DNA from: Shinella sp. CPCC 101442
GTDB taxonomy: Bacteria; Pseudomonadota; Alphaproteobacteria; Rhizobiales; Rhizobiaceae
NCBI RefSeq assembly: GCF_024704725.1
Contig: NZ_JALIQS010000004.1
Coordinates: 712,584-776,583, forward strand
Length of the DNA: 64,000 nt
Direction of reading: 5' to 3'
In this document: positions 9,487-20,355 of the stretch, piece after piece
Position numbering within the stretch: the first letter of the stretch is position 1
How the letters are laid out: each line of letters starts with the position of its first letter
Notes under the pieces: model-generated
The model's input: the letters and a program-made list of their open reading frames with translations, nothing else
What the model was told of the DNA's origin: nothing
The model's database searches: none
Made by a program: the position numbers and the translations under genes

Positions 9487-10926
9487 TCAGACGTTGAGCA
9501 GCAGGAACTCACGTTCCCAGGGGCTGATCACCTGCATGAAGGTCTCGAACTCGCCGCGCTTGACGCCGGCATAGAGGCCGATGAACTCCGGGCTCAGAAC
9601 CTCCGCAAGCGCAGGATCGGATTCCAGCAGCGAAACGGCCTCAAGCAGACCGCGCGGCAGATCGATCGACCCCTCGTTTGCGGTGTCTCCCGTCGGCTCG
9701 CTCGGCTCGATCTGGTTCATGATGCCGAGCAGGCCGCAGCCGAGCGAGGCCGCGAGCGCCAGATACGGATTGGCATCCGATCCCGGCAGGCGGTTCTCGA
9801 CGCGCCGTGCGGCGGCGTCCGACACCGGCACGCGGAAGGCCGTCGTGCGGTTGTCGTAGCCCCAGGCATTGTTGACCGGCGCCGACATGTCGGGCGTCAG
9901 GCGGCGATAGGAGTTCACATAGGGCGCCATCATCACCAGCGTCTTCGGCACATAGGTCTGCATGCCGCCGATGAAGTGGAAGAACTCCTTCGAAGCCGAT
10001 CCGTCCGGATTGGAGAAGACGTTCTTGCCCGTCGCGATCTCGACCACCGACTGGTGGATGTGCATCGCCGAACCCGCCTGGCCCTGCATGGGCTTTGCCA
10101 TGAAGGTCGCGTAGATGTCGTGCTTGAGCGCGGCCTCGCGGATCGTGCGCTTGAAGAGGAACACCTGGTCGGCGAGTTCGATCGGATCGCCGTGGCGCAG
10201 GTTGATTTCGAGCTGCGCGGGACCCTCCTCGTGGATCAGGGTGTCGATCTCGAGACCCTGCTTTTCGGAGAAGTGATAGATGTCGTCGATCAGTTCGTCG
10301 AATTCGTTGATCCCCGCGATGGAATAGCCCTGGCCGCCCTGGATGGCGCGGCCGGACCGGCCCTTCGGCGGATGCAGCGGATAGTCCGGGTCCTCGTTCA
10401 TCGCGACGAGATAGAATTCGATTTCCGGCGCGACGACCGGTTTCCAGCCACGGTCGCTATACATCTTGACGACGTTCTTGAGAACGTTGCGCGGGGTATA
10501 GGGCACATTCTCGCCGGTCGAACCGACGATGTCACAGATGACCTGCGCGGTTGGATCGCTTTCCCACGGTACGACGGAGAGCGTCGAGAGATCCGGCAGC
10601 AGCTTCAGGTCGCTGTCGCGCGGCTCATAGCGGAAATTACCGGTCTCTTCCGGGTAGTCGCCTGATATCGTGTGGCGGTAGAGAGCGGAAGGCAGCGCCA
10701 GCGAGGTGTTCGATGTGAACTTCGACGACGGCATCATTTTTCCGCGCGGGACGCCTGCAAGATCAGGCGTGATGCATTCGATATCCTCGATACCGCGGGC
10801 CCGAAGCCAGTCTGCGGCGTCCTTCCAGGTCTTTACCCCTCGTGGCACGCTGATGGAGGGAGGTATTTTTGCAGAGCGTGCGGCTTTCTCGATGGTGGGG
10901 GTAACGACTTTCTTTTTGGACGGCAT
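9487..10926 (-). CDS. Glutamine synthetase family protein, gamma-glutamylpolyamine synthetase-like (PuuA-type)
   Basis: 479-residue ATP-grasp-like ligase of the glutamine synthetase family. It has the N-terminal beta-Grasp domain (about 35-120), the metal ligands in APEIEFYL and EGPAQLEINL, the HIHQS nucleotide loop (MHIHQSV) and NRTTAFRVP. The N-terminal lysine-rich tail and the absence of the adenylylation tyrosine region are unlike GlnA. With the PuuB-like oxidase 98 bases downstream it probably gamma-glutamylates putrescine or another amine. Possible family labels include GlnT/GlnA-like. Confidence 0.8.
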   Translation of the reverse strand: MPSKKKVVTPTIEKAARSAKIPPSISVPRGVKTWKDAADWLRARGIEDIECITPDLAGVPRGKMMPSSKFTSNTSLALPSALYRHTISGDYPEETGNFRYEPRDSDLKLLPDLSTLSVVPWESDPTAQVICDIVGSTGENVPYTPRNVLKNVVKMYSDRGWKPVVAPEIEFYLVAMNEDPDYPLHPPKGRSGRAIQGGQGYSIAGINEFDELIDDIYHFSEKQGLEIDTLIHEEGPAQLEINLRHGDPIELADQVFLFKRTIREAALKHDIYATFMAKPMQGQAGSAMHIHQSVVEIATGKNVFSNPDGSASKEFFHFIGGMQTYVPKTLVMMAPYVNSYRRLTPDMSAPVNNAWGYDNRTTAFRVPVSDAAARRVENRLPGSDANPYLALAASLGCGLLGIMNQIEPSEPTGDTANEGSIDLPRGLLEAVSLLESDPALAEVLSPEFIGLYAGVKRGEFETFMQVISPWEREFLLLNV

Positions 10927-11088
10927 GGCACACCGGGTTTGTTGATGATGGCGCCATCATAGACAGAGTTAAACCCTTTACTAGCTCCCCCCGGGGGGTA
11001 GAAAACGCGATTTTTGCGGTATTTTTTGTTTTTCCTGTCCCGATTGACTTTCTGGCGCGATAGCAGAAAGGAGAGGCGAACGGGGATT

Positions 11089-12276
11089 ATGGACGTGGCA
11101 GAACGGCGGGACGTCGTAATTATCGGGGCCGGTGCGGCAGGCATGATGTGCGCCATCGAGGCGGGCAGGCGGGGTCGCCGCGTGCTTGTGCTCGATCACG
11201 CGAAGGCGCCGGGCGAAAAAATCCGCATCTCCGGCGGCGGGCGCTGCAACTTCACCAATATCCATGCCGGCCCGAAGAATTTCCTGTCGACCAACCCGCA
11301 TTTCGCCAAGTCGGCGCTGGCCCGCTACACGCCGCGCGATTTCCTCGATCTCGTCGAGCGCCATCGTATCGCCTGGCACGAGAAGACGCTGGGCCAGCTT
11401 TTTTGCGATAATTCGGCCAGGGACATCATCGCCATGCTGCTGGCCGAGATGAAGGCGGCGGGCGCGGACCTGCGCCTTTCGACGCCGGTCGGTGACATCT
11501 CGCATGACGGGCATTCCTTCCGGATCGCCACGGAGCACGGCCTCATCGAGGCGGCCTCGCTGGTGATTGCCACCGGCGGCAAGTCGATCCCGAAGATGGG
11601 CGCGACGGGTTTCGCCTACCGCATCGCCGAGCAGTTCGGCGTGCCGGTGACGGACACCCGCGCCGGCCTGGTGCCGCTGATGCTCGATCCCGCAACGTTA
11701 GCCGCGCATGACGGCCTGCCTGGCGTCGCCGTGGATGTCATCGCGCGCCACGGCAAGACGGAATTTTCGGAGGCGGCCCTCTTCACCCATCGTGGCCTCA
11801 GTGGCCCCGCCATCCTGCAGATCTCCTCCTACTGGCGCGAAGGCGAGGAAATCTCGCTCCACATCCGCCCCGATCTCGACTTTGCCGCCGTCATTGCCGC
11901 CGCCCGCAAACAGAACGGCCGACAGGCGGTGCAGACGGTGCTGGCCGAGCATATCCCGAAGAAGCTGGCGCAACTGCTCGTGACCGAACTCGCCATCGAC
12001 GGGACGCTCGCCGAGCAGCCGGGAAAACGCATCGAGGCGCTGGTGCAGAAACTACGGGACTGGCGTTTCCGTCCGCCGGGTTCCGAAGGGTATCGCACGG
12101 CGGAGGTGACGCTTGGCGGCGTCGATACGGCGGCACTCGATTCCCGCAGCATGGCGGCAAAGGCGGTGCCGGGGCTCTATTTCGTCGGCGAGGCGGTGGA
12201 TGTGACCGGCTGGCTCGGCGGTTACAATTTCCAATGGGCCTGGGCCTCCGGCCATGCGGCGGGCCAGGACGTCTGA
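11089..12276 (+). CDS. BaiN/HI0933-family NAD(P)/FAD-dependent oxidoreductase
   Basis: 395-residue flavoprotein. The start MDVAERRDVV is chosen because the Rossmann motif VVIIGAGAAGMMCAIEAGRRG follows directly and a purine-rich AAAGGAGAGG lies upstream; a longer in-frame ORF upstream looks non-coding. GEKIRISGGGRCNFTN and the C-terminal GWLGGYNFQWAWASGHAAG are signatures of the HI0933 family. The physiological substrate of the family is mostly unknown. It is transcribed divergently from the PuuA-like gene and is monocistronic. Confidence 0.85.
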   Translation: MDVAERRDVVIIGAGAAGMMCAIEAGRRGRRVLVLDHAKAPGEKIRISGGGRCNFTNIHAGPKNFLSTNPHFAKSALARYTPRDFLDLVERHRIAWHEKTLGQLFCDNSARDIIAMLLAEMKAAGADLRLSTPVGDISHDGHSFRIATEHGLIEAASLVIATGGKSIPKMGATGFAYRIAEQFGVPVTDTRAGLVPLMLDPATLAAHDGLPGVAVDVIARHGKTEFSEAALFTHRGLSGPAILQISSYWREGEEISLHIRPDLDFAAVIAAARKQNGRQAVQTVLAEHIPKKLAQLLVTELAIDGTLAEQPGKRIEALVQKLRDWRFRPPGSEGYRTAEVTLGGVDTAALDSRSMAAKAVPGLYFVGEAVDVTGWLGGYNFQWAWASGHAAGQDV

Positions 12277-12439
12277 AACCGGGACGCATGAATAGCGATT
12301 GGGTCTTTACCGCCCGTTAAGACCTCGCGGCGGATGCTGCCGGAATGTCGGCGTTTCCCGGTTTTGGGAGACTACATGATGTGCGCCGGCTGGCCGGATC
12401 ATCCGGGTTACCTGTTCTCGCGTAACGGAGTACCGCCGC

Positions 12440-12574
12440 ATGCCTGAAAAAAACCGCCCCGCCCGCGCTATTGCCATCGCCGCTGAAGAGAGCCGCCGCC
12501 GTTTCGTGGCTATCGGCATCAATTGCGGGCTTGCCGCCCTCCTTGTCGCAGCCCTTGCTGTCGCTGTGCTCTGA
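12440..12574 (+). CDS. Small single-pass membrane protein, 44 residues
   Basis: Short ORF starting MPEKNRPARAIAIAAEESRR: a basic, polar N-terminus followed by one hydrophobic stretch (VAIGINCGLAALLVAALAVAVL) that runs to the stop. ACGGAG lies about 10 bases upstream. The positive-inside layout fits a tail-anchored or N-in single-span peptide. No family is recognised; it could be specific to the Rhizobiaceae. It lies between the BaiN-like gene and the chemoreceptor. Confidence 0.5.
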   Translation: MPEKNRPARAIAIAAEESRRRFVAIGINCGLAALLVAALAVAVL

Positions 12575-12812
12575 CATTTTGGACCGTCATAAATCGGTTT
12601 AAATTGGTGATGGAATTTTAAAGATTGCCGCCGATGATCCCGTCATAGGGTTCCGGAAGCCGCGTCCCATGACGGATGTATGCGGCGTGCAATGACTGCT
12701 CCCCCGGATGCGCGGCATTGCAGCCGCATGAAGTCGGTAATCCGGCGTCCGAATCCCGGGGAGGCCCTAAAAAGGGCAGGGGTGGAGCACGCCGACAACG
12801 GATGTTCCGCCA

Positions 12813-15335
12813 ATGTTTATTGATCGTATTCTCGCACGCTTCAAGATCCAGACGAAGGTGCTGGTCTTCATTCTGCCCTTCGTGCTCTCCATCTGCGCCG
12901 TGGGCTTTACCGGGCTTTACGCCTCCGGCCTCCTGCAGGGCCGCATGGAAATTTCCAACAGTGTCCTCCAGTCGCTGAGCGGCTTCAAGGACGTTTATGC
13001 CGGCATGAACCGGTTCCTTCAGAACACCAGCGAGGAAACGCGCGATGCGGTCAACGCGCGGCTGAAGGCGCAGGTCGCTCTGCTGCGCCAGACGATGGAC
13101 GGCCTGACGCCCGACGTCGATGCGTCCAAGCTGTTGGACGCCCAGAAGCAGACCAAGGATATCGAAGCGCGCATGGACGGGCTGTGGCTTCTCTATGTCA
13201 ATGAGAACAAGCTGCACGACAAGATGGTCAAGAACCTTGGCACGCTCTCCAGCGAGCAGGTGAAGATCCTGGACGAGGCGACGAAGCTGCAGCGCACCGT
13301 GCGGCAGAACGAAAATGCCGCAAAGAGCATGCTGCGTGAAGCCGAGCGCCTGACGACGGCCAGCAAGTTCTTCGGCGATCTTCTCTCCGAATTCAGCCGC
13401 GGTGCGACACCGGAGGATCAACTGAAGGTCATCAAGGAACGTTATCCGTTCATTTCGAAGACCGAGCGCTCCATCTCGACGATCCTGCCGAAGAGCCAGA
13501 AGGTCGTCTCGATCACCATCCGCAACACGATCGACGAACTGGGCGGCTTCCTGTCGTCGTCGGATCCGGCCGCCGTGACGGTGCCGGAAATCGCGCGTCG
13601 CGTGAACCGCTTCCGCCAGGTGACCATCCAGCTTCAGGGGGCTGCGGCCGAAAAGATGCGCGAGGCGACCCGCATCTTCGGCGAGTTGGACGAGCCGATC
13701 ATCAAGTCCGAGGCGGTTCTCTCCTCGACGCGCAAGCTGGTCTCGTCGATCGATGATATCGAAGTGGCGGCTGTGCGCTTCCTTGGCCAGACCTCGGAGG
13801 ACAACCGCGTCAAGCTGCTCGGCAACCTGTCGATGCTGCAGCTCGACATCAAGGGCCTGCGCGGTACGGCGAGCGGCCTGCCGTTCTTCGACAAGGTCGA
13901 TGAAACGCTGTCGCCGGTGCTGGAGCGCATTCAGGCCGACAGCGATGCGCTGGTCAAGATCAGCGCGCAGCGCAATGCCGACTTCGATGCCGCAGGCCAG
14001 TCCATCGATTCGATCTGGAACCTGCTCAGCCAGTTTGCCGAGGAACAGAAGACAAGCGCCGGCACGGAACGCGAAAAGGCCAATCAGGTCTCCGTTCTTG
14101 CAACTATCGTCGGTGCGGCCATCGCCATTCTCGCCGGCATCGCGCTGGTGCTGACGCTGAAGGGACCGATCGGCCAGATCACCGGCGCCATGCGCCGCCT
14201 GGCCGATGGTTTCCTCGACACCGGCATCTCCGGCGAGGGCCGTGCCGATGAAATCGGCGACATGGCCCGCGCGCTCGGCGTCTTCAAGGAAAACGCCCTG
14301 TCGAAGATCCGCGTGGAAGCCGAAAGCGAGCAGCAGCGCGCCGAAGCGGATGCCGAGCGTATCCGCAACGACGCGGAGAAGCAGGCGCTCGACCGGCAGA
14401 TCGACTTTGCCGTGAACGCGCTTGCGGCCGGCCTCGGCCGTCTGGCGCAGGGCGACCTGTCGCGCCAGATCGAGACGCCCTTCACCGGTCGCCTCGAGCA
14501 GCTGCGGCAGGACTTCAACGTCTCGCTCGAACGCCTGCAGGATACACTCGGCCAGATCCGCACCAATGCGCTGTCGATCCAGCGCAGCGGTTCGGACATG
14601 CTGCAATCGGCCGATGCGCTTTCCAAGCGCACCGAATCGCAGGCCTCCTCGCTGGAGGAGACCGCCGCCGCCGTCGAGCAGATCACGGCGACCGTGCGCT
14701 CCTCCGCCGAGCGGGCGCATGAAGCCAATGTCGTCGTCGGCGCCACCAAGCGCAGCGCCGACAGTTCCGCCTCCGTCGTCAACAACGCGATTGCTGCGAT
14801 GGGTCGTATCGAGGGTGCCTCGCGCCAGATCGAGCAGATCATCGAGGTCATCGACGACATCGCCTTCCAGACCAACCTGCTGGCGCTGAACGCCGGTATC
14901 GAAGCGGCGCGTGCGGGCGAGGCCGGCAAGGGCTTTGCAGTCGTGGCGCAGGAAGTGCGTGAACTCGCCCAGCGTTCGGCGAGTGCCGCGCGCGAGATCA
15001 AGGGGCTCATCGAGAAGTCGACGAGCGAGGTCAGCGCCGGCGCGCATCTCGTGCAGGAGACCGGCTCGGTGCTCGCCTCGATCAGCCAGCAGATCGTCTC
15101 CGTCAGCCACCATGTGGACATGATGGCGACGGCCAGCCGCGACCAGGCGGCGGCGCTGCAGGAGGTCAACGGCTCCGTCAACCAGATGGATCAGATGACC
15201 CAGCAGAACGCCTCGATGGTGGATCTTACCACCACCGCCAGCCGCAAGCTTGCCGGCGATGCCGACACGCTGATGATGCTGGTCGAGCAGTTCCGCCTGG
15301 AGGCGGACGAACACGCGGTCTATCGCGCGGCGTAA
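12813..15335 (+). CDS. Methyl-accepting chemotaxis protein
   Basis: Transmembrane chemoreceptor of 840 residues, long for the family. It has TM1 at about 14-38, a large helical periplasmic domain of about 385 residues, TM2 at about 427-449 ([19 protein letters not shown]), a first HAMP (about 450-505), a second HAMP-like unit (about 535-590), and the signalling domain. The hairpin tip [35 protein letters not shown] falls at about 678-712. The C-terminus ([11 protein letters not shown]) has no CheR-binding pentapeptide. The ligand is unknown. It resembles S. meliloti McpZ in size and neighbourhood (recalled, not checked). Confidence 0.9.
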   Translation: MFIDRILARFKIQTKVLVFILPFVLSICAVGFTGLYASGLLQGRMEISNSVLQSLSGFKDVYAGMNRFLQNTSEETRDAVNARLKAQVALLRQTMDGLTPDVDASKLLDAQKQTKDIEARMDGLWLLYVNENKLHDKMVKNLGTLSSEQVKILDEATKLQRTVRQNENAAKSMLREAERLTTASKFFGDLLSEFSRGATPEDQLKVIKERYPFISKTERSISTILPKSQKVVSITIRNTIDELGGFLSSSDPAAVTVPEIARRVNRFRQVTIQLQGAAAEKMREATRIFGELDEPIIKSEAVLSSTRKLVSSIDDIEVAAVRFLGQTSEDNRVKLLGNLSMLQLDIKGLRGTASGLPFFDKVDETLSPVLERIQADSDALVKISAQRNADFDAAGQSIDSIWNLLSQFAEEQKTSAGTEREKANQVSVLATIVGAAIAILAGIALVLTLKGPIGQITGAMRRLADGFLDTGISGEGRADEIGDMARALGVFKENALSKIRVEAESEQQRAEADAERIRNDAEKQALDRQIDFAVNALAAGLGRLAQGDLSRQIETPFTGRLEQLRQDFNVSLERLQDTLGQIRTNALSIQRSGSDMLQSADALSKRTESQASSLEETAAAVEQITATVRSSAERAHEANVVVGATKRSADSSASVVNNAIAAMGRIEGASRQIEQIIEVIDDIAFQTNLLALNAGIEAARAGEAGKGFAVVAQEVRELAQRSASAAREIKGLIEKSTSEVSAGAHLVQETGSVLASISQQIVSVSHHVDMMATASRDQAAALQEVNGSVNQMDQMTQQNASMVDLTTTASRKLAGDADTLMMLVEQFRLEADEHAVYRAA

Positions 15336-15342
15336 GGTACGC

Positions 15343-15795
15343 TCAAAGCCGGATGGCGGTTTCCTCTTTCGCCGTCCGGATGACCACCATGGTAAAGTAC
15401 CGGGCGACGTTGTTCTGATCGCTGAATAGCCTGTCGCAGAGGGGCACATACTCCTCCATATCGCGCAGGCGCAGCATCAGAACGACGTCGGTCTCGCCGG
15501 TCACGGCATAGGCCTGCGAAACGGCCTCTTCGGTAACGGCAATATCCAGGAAGCGGCGCATATGCTGCTCGCCGTGCAGTTTCAGTTCCACCGTGACCAG
15601 CGCCTTGATCGTGCGCCCGGCCTTGGCCGGGTTCAGGATTGCGACGATGCGGTCGATCACGCCTGATTTCCGGAGCCGCTGCGTCCGGCGCAGGCAGCTG
15701 GAAGGGGACAGGCCCACCTCGTCCGCCATATCGACATTGGTGCGCGCTGCATCGCGCTGCATGAGGTTCAAAAGCTTCTTGTCGATGCGGTCCAT
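15343..15795 (-). CDS. Lrp/AsnC family transcriptional regulator
   Basis: 150-residue regulator starting MDRIDKKLLNLMQRD. It has an N-terminal winged HTH (VDMADEVGLSPSSCLRRTQRLRKSGVI) and a C-terminal RAM ligand-binding/oligomerisation domain (VTVELKLHGEQ… AYAVTGETDVVLMLRLRDMEEY). It is divergent from a multi-spanning membrane protein gene, with GCAAT/ATTGC repeats between them, so it most likely controls that neighbour and itself, probably in response to an amino acid. Confidence 0.88.
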   Translation of the reverse strand: MDRIDKKLLNLMQRDAARTNVDMADEVGLSPSSCLRRTQRLRKSGVIDRIVAILNPAKAGRTIKALVTVELKLHGEQHMRRFLDIAVTEEAVSQAYAVTGETDVVLMLRLRDMEEYVPLCDRLFSDQNNVARYFTMVVIRTAKEETAIRL

Positions 15796-15825
15796 TGGCC
15801 GAGCATATTTGTCGGCGCGATCTTT

Positions 15826-15851
15826 GCAATAAAATTGCATTCAGGTGCAAT
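15826..15851. promoter_or_regulatory. Probable Lrp-type operator (three GCAAT half-sites)
   Basis: GCAAT (15826-15830), ATTGC (15834-15838) and GCAAT (15847-15851) form two overlapping inverted repeats, the better one being ATTGCA-N6-TGCAAT. They sit in the 118-base gap between the divergent lrp-type gene and the membrane protein gene, a usual position for an Lrp-family autoregulatory site. Confidence 0.5.
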
Positions 15852-15913
15852 ATTTGACCGAAACTGCGAAACGGTTCGGGCTAGGAATCGAGGCAACGGA
15901 AGAGGAGCCTGCC

Positions 15914-16888
15914 ATGCCGTTCTTGATTTCAGTCCTGCACAAAACCAGGGATACACTCGCGATCTACTGGGTGCTTGTTCGAATAACCGTCCCCATCGCG
16001 CTCGTCACGGAGCTGCTCTCGCGGATGGGGGTCATCGAGGTGATCACGCCCGCCTTCGCACCTGTCATGGGCCTCGTCGGGCTTCCCCCGGAACTGGGAC
16101 TGGCGTGGCTGACCGGCATGCTGATCGGGATCTGGGGCGCCGTTCCGCTTCTTTTCACCCTCGTTCCCGTCTCCTCGCTCAGCGTGGCGGATGTCACGGT
16201 CTTCTCCTCGCTCATCCTGTTTGCACATGCGCTTCCCATCGAGCAGAAGATCATCCAGCAGGCCGGCCCGAGCCTGATCGCCACGACAGCGCTGCGCATG
16301 GCAGGCGGCCTGCTCTACGCCTTCCTGCTGCACCATGTGCTCGCCGCCACCGGCTGGCTGTCGGCCGCGGTCGATCCCGCCTGGATCCCGATCAGCGCGA
16401 CGCCGGACTGGATCGAATATCTTCGCGGCCTTGGAGAGACGTTAATCTGGATGCTGGTCATCCTCGTCGCTCTGTCCTGGAGCCTTGAAATCCTCAAGGT
16501 GACGGGAATCCTCGGCCTGCTGATGAAGGCGCTTTCGCCGGTGCTGCGGCTGGCCGGCATCCGGGGCGAGGCGGAACACCTCACCGCCGTCGGGTTGTTC
16601 CTCGGCATTTCCTACGGTGCGGGCCTGCTGATCCGCGAGGCGCAGTCGGGCGGTGCGTCACCGCGCCAGATCTTTTTGTCCTGCGTCTTCATGGGTTTTG
16701 CGCATAGCGTGATCGAAGACACTCTCATCGTACTCGCCCTCGGTGCGGACGTTTACGGCGTGCTCGTCGGGCGGGTCGTTTTCGCCATCGCGGCGACGGC
16801 CGTCATCGCCGCCCTGCTTCGCCGCCTTTCGGACCGGACGTTCTTCGCGCAGATGTTCCGGCCGGCTGCCGCGAGGGTCGAGGGGTGA
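15914..16888 (+). CDS. Nucleoside-recognition (Gate) domain membrane protein, probable transporter
   Basis: 324-residue polytopic protein starting MPFLISVLHKTRD, with a strong AGAGGAG ribosome site (15900-15906). Several hydrophobic spans and paired Gate-like segments (GLAWLTGMLIGIWGAVPLLFTL and AVGLFLGISYGAGLLIREA) match the YjiH/SpmA-like nucleoside recognition family. The role is uncertain. The divergent Lrp regulator suggests an amino-acid or related export or uptake function. An intrinsic terminator follows. Confidence 0.7.
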   Translation: MPFLISVLHKTRDTLAIYWVLVRITVPIALVTELLSRMGVIEVITPAFAPVMGLVGLPPELGLAWLTGMLIGIWGAVPLLFTLVPVSSLSVADVTVFSSLILFAHALPIEQKIIQQAGPSLIATTALRMAGGLLYAFLLHHVLAATGWLSAAVDPAWIPISATPDWIEYLRGLGETLIWMLVILVALSWSLEILKVTGILGLLMKALSPVLRLAGIRGEAEHLTAVGLFLGISYGAGLLIREAQSGGASPRQIFLSCVFMGFAHSVIEDTLIVLALGADVYGVLVGRVVFAIAATAVIAALLRRLSDRTFFAQMFRPAAARVEG

Positions 16889-16905
16889 CAAGCCACCCGC
16901 AACGA

Positions 16906-16938
16906 AAAATCCCCGGCGCAGGGAACGCCGGGGATTTT
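16906..16938. terminator. Intrinsic terminator, bidirectional
   Basis: 13-bp perfect stem AAAATCCCCGGCG / CGCCGGGGATTTT with a 7-base loop and flanking A/T runs. It lies between the Gate-domain gene and the convergent 79-residue ORF. Confidence 0.88.
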
Positions 16939-16958
16939 CTTTGACTGGATTTTGCCTG

Positions 16959-17198
16959 TCAGCCGCGACCCTGCGTCACGATGACCGGGATCAGCAGGTC
17001 GCCCCAGTTGCCCTCGCCACCGTGGTGGCGGGCGGAGCGGACGAGTTCGACCGAGACGCCGGCCTCAACCGCCTTCATGACGGACTGGTTGAGGCGGTGC
17101 AGATCGTTTGCGACCATGCGGATCATGGCCTGCTGGTCGGGGGTCATGGCGGACGCCTGTTCTTCGGCGCGTTCCTTGACTCGGGTCTGGACTGTCAT
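16959..17198 (-). CDS. Small conserved-looking protein downstream of aceA
   Basis: 79-residue soluble protein MTVQTRVKERAEEQ… with a predicted amphipathic helix (DQQAMIRMVANDLHRLNQSVMKAVEAGVSVELVRSARH) and a short hydrophobic end (DLLIPVIVTQGRG). A good AGGAGAAAT ribosome site precedes the ATG. It begins 48 bases after the aceA stop on the same strand, so it is probably co-transcribed with isocitrate lyase. No family is recognised with confidence. Confidence 0.65.
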   Translation of the reverse strand: MTVQTRVKERAEEQASAMTPDQQAMIRMVANDLHRLNQSVMKAVEAGVSVELVRSARHHGGEGNWGDLLIPVIVTQGRG

Positions 17199-17246
17199 GG
17201 CATTTCTCCTCTTTTAATCGGGGTTCTTGAAGGTTGACGTTCAGGG

Positions 17247-18536
<1,290 letters not shown>

Positions 18537-18605
18537 AATATCCTCCAATGCGATGTCTCGGGATCGGGCTGGTATCATTTCGTTGCCCGATTTCATGTGA
18601 CAGTA

Positions 18606-18744
18606 TTTACATCGCAGCGCACAATAGGGCGAGAGAAAACCGGAAAATCAGCGATGCAATCGGGTAATGATGTCTTGTCTTTGACAATTCTGGTCTGTAA
18701 AAAAGTAAAGATTGTAAAATTGAAATTCGATCGATCTGTGTAAA
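18606..18744. promoter_or_regulatory. aceA / ramB-like divergent control region with TGTAAA repeats
   Basis: In the 219-base gap TGTAAA occurs on the plus strand at 18696, 18713 and 18739, and its complement TTTACA at 18606. A TTTGACA segment (18680-18686) lies beside the first copy. The AT-rich repeats are unlike the surrounding GC-rich sequence and are candidates for binding by the divergently encoded regulator. The exact site of this family is not asserted. Confidence 0.4.
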
Positions 18745-18755
18745 GGATGTGACAC

Positions 18756-20171
18756 ATGGCGGAGAACAAAATCTTTGCCGGCCCGAAAGTGCGACGCATC
18801 CGCAACGCGCTCGGCCTGACCCAGACGGCCATGGCGGAAGGCCTGTCGATCTCGCCCTCCTATCTCAACCTCATCGAACGCAACCAGCGGCCGCTGACGG
18901 TGCAGCTCCTGCTGCGGCTCTCCTCCGTCTACAAGGTGGATCTCGACGACCTCCAGGGTGAAAGCGCCGGCAATGCACGCCAATTGCGCGAGGTCTTCGC
19001 CGATCCGCTGCTGTCAGGCGAGTTGCCGGGCGATCAGGAACTGGTGGAGATCGCCGATGCGGCGCCGAACGTGGCGAGCGGCATCTTGAAACTCTACCGC
19101 GCCTATCGCGAACAGGCTGCCCGCCTCACCGATCTCGCTGACCTGCTTGCCCGCGAAGGCCATGCAACGACACTCTCCGGCGCGCTCTTGCCGATGGACG
19201 AGGTGCGCGACAAGCTGGAGAGCCGCCCCAACTATTTCGGCGCGATCGATGAGGCTGCGGAACGGTTTCACGCAGCCCTTGCGCCGGGAGACGATCTGGC
19301 GGTGGCGCTGAAGGGATGGCTGCGCAAGGAGCATGGTGTCGTCGTGCGCTCGCTGCCCGTCCACACGATGCCGAATCTGCGGCGCCGCTTCGACCGGCAC
19401 TCCATGCGCCTTTTCCTGTCGGAGCGCCTGTCGCCCTTCGACCAGCTGCGCGAAATCGCCATGGAGACGGTGCAACTGGTGCTTCAGGATGAAATCTTTG
19501 CGGAGCTCGACCTGCTCGCCTTCTCGACGGCGGAGGCAAAGCGTATCGCCCGTTTCGAGCTGGCGCGTTATGCCGCTCATGCCTTGATGATGCCCTATGA
19601 AGCTTTTCATGCGACGGCGCAGCGTGTGCGTTACGATATCGACGTGCTGCGCTCGCGTTTCGGCGTCTCCTACGAGCAGGCGGCGAATCGCCTGACCATG
19701 CTGCAGCGGCCCGGCAAGACAGGCGTGCCCTTCTTCATGCTGGAGATCGACAATGCCGGCCACCGTTTTCGCCGGGCCGGTGCGCAGGGTTTTCCGCAGG
19801 CGCGCTTCGGCGGGGGCTGTCCCAAGCTCGGGGTGCATTCGGCGTTCTCCCAGCCGGGCCAGATCCTCGTCGACCGCGTGGAAATGCCCGATGGCGCCGC
19901 CTTTCTGACGGTGTCGCGCACGCTGGACGGCCCGCAGGGCGTCTTTGCCGAGCGGGTGCGCCGCACGGCGCTGCTCATTGGCTGCGATGGCGCCCATGCC
20001 GAGGAGACGGTTTACGGCGAGGCGGTGCGCCGCGAGGGGGCGGTTGCGGTCGGAACGGCCTGTCGGCTGTGCGAACGCCAGGGCTGTCTCGCCCGCGCCG
20101 AACCGCCCGTCACGCGGCCGCTCGGGCTCGACGAAATGGTCGCCGGCTTGAGCCTTTTCGACTTCCAGTAA
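18756..20171 (+). CDS. XRE/ScfR-family regulator, RamB/PccR-like (short-chain fatty acid metabolism)
   Basis: 471-residue DNA-binding regulator. The N-terminal cro/C1 HTH is at about 8-62 (RRIRNALGLTQTAMAEGLSISPSYLNLIERNQRPLT). It is followed by an IrrE-like middle region (FELARYAAHALMMPYEAFHATAQR) and a C-terminal DUF2083-type domain with CRLCERQGCLARAEPP, which may bind acyl-CoA or a metal. RamB in Corynebacterium and PccR in Rhodobacter are relatives that regulate isocitrate lyase and propionyl-CoA genes. Divergence from aceA supports the same role here. The ribosome site is AAAGGAT. Confidence 0.85.
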   Translation: MAENKIFAGPKVRRIRNALGLTQTAMAEGLSISPSYLNLIERNQRPLTVQLLLRLSSVYKVDLDDLQGESAGNARQLREVFADPLLSGELPGDQELVEIADAAPNVASGILKLYRAYREQAARLTDLADLLAREGHATTLSGALLPMDEVRDKLESRPNYFGAIDEAAERFHAALAPGDDLAVALKGWLRKEHGVVVRSLPVHTMPNLRRRFDRHSMRLFLSERLSPFDQLREIAMETVQLVLQDEIFAELDLLAFSTAEAKRIARFELARYAAHALMMPYEAFHATAQRVRYDIDVLRSRFGVSYEQAANRLTMLQRPGKTGVPFFMLEIDNAGHRFRRAGAQGFPQARFGGGCPKLGVHSAFSQPGQILVDRVEMPDGAAFLTVSRTLDGPQGVFAERVRRTALLIGCDGAHAEETVYGEAVRREGAVAVGTACRLCERQGCLARAEPPVTRPLGLDEMVAGLSLFDFQ

Positions 20172-20355
20172 ATTTCCACTTGATTTCCATCGCCGATAGG
20201 TTTTGAAATCTGATAGGAATGGGAACAATGTGATATCAAAATTCGCCCTAGATTTGCGTAGAATGCAGCTTGTCGCCTCCAGAAAAACAACCATAATCGG
20301 CACCTGTTCTTCATACCAACTCATAGGCCCGCAAAAAAAACTGGGAGATAAATCA

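Noticed and set aside
12618..15449. 943-residue open frame on the minus strand
   Set aside because: It mirrors the chemoreceptor gene and has a repetitive, arginine/leucine-rich composition without any domain.
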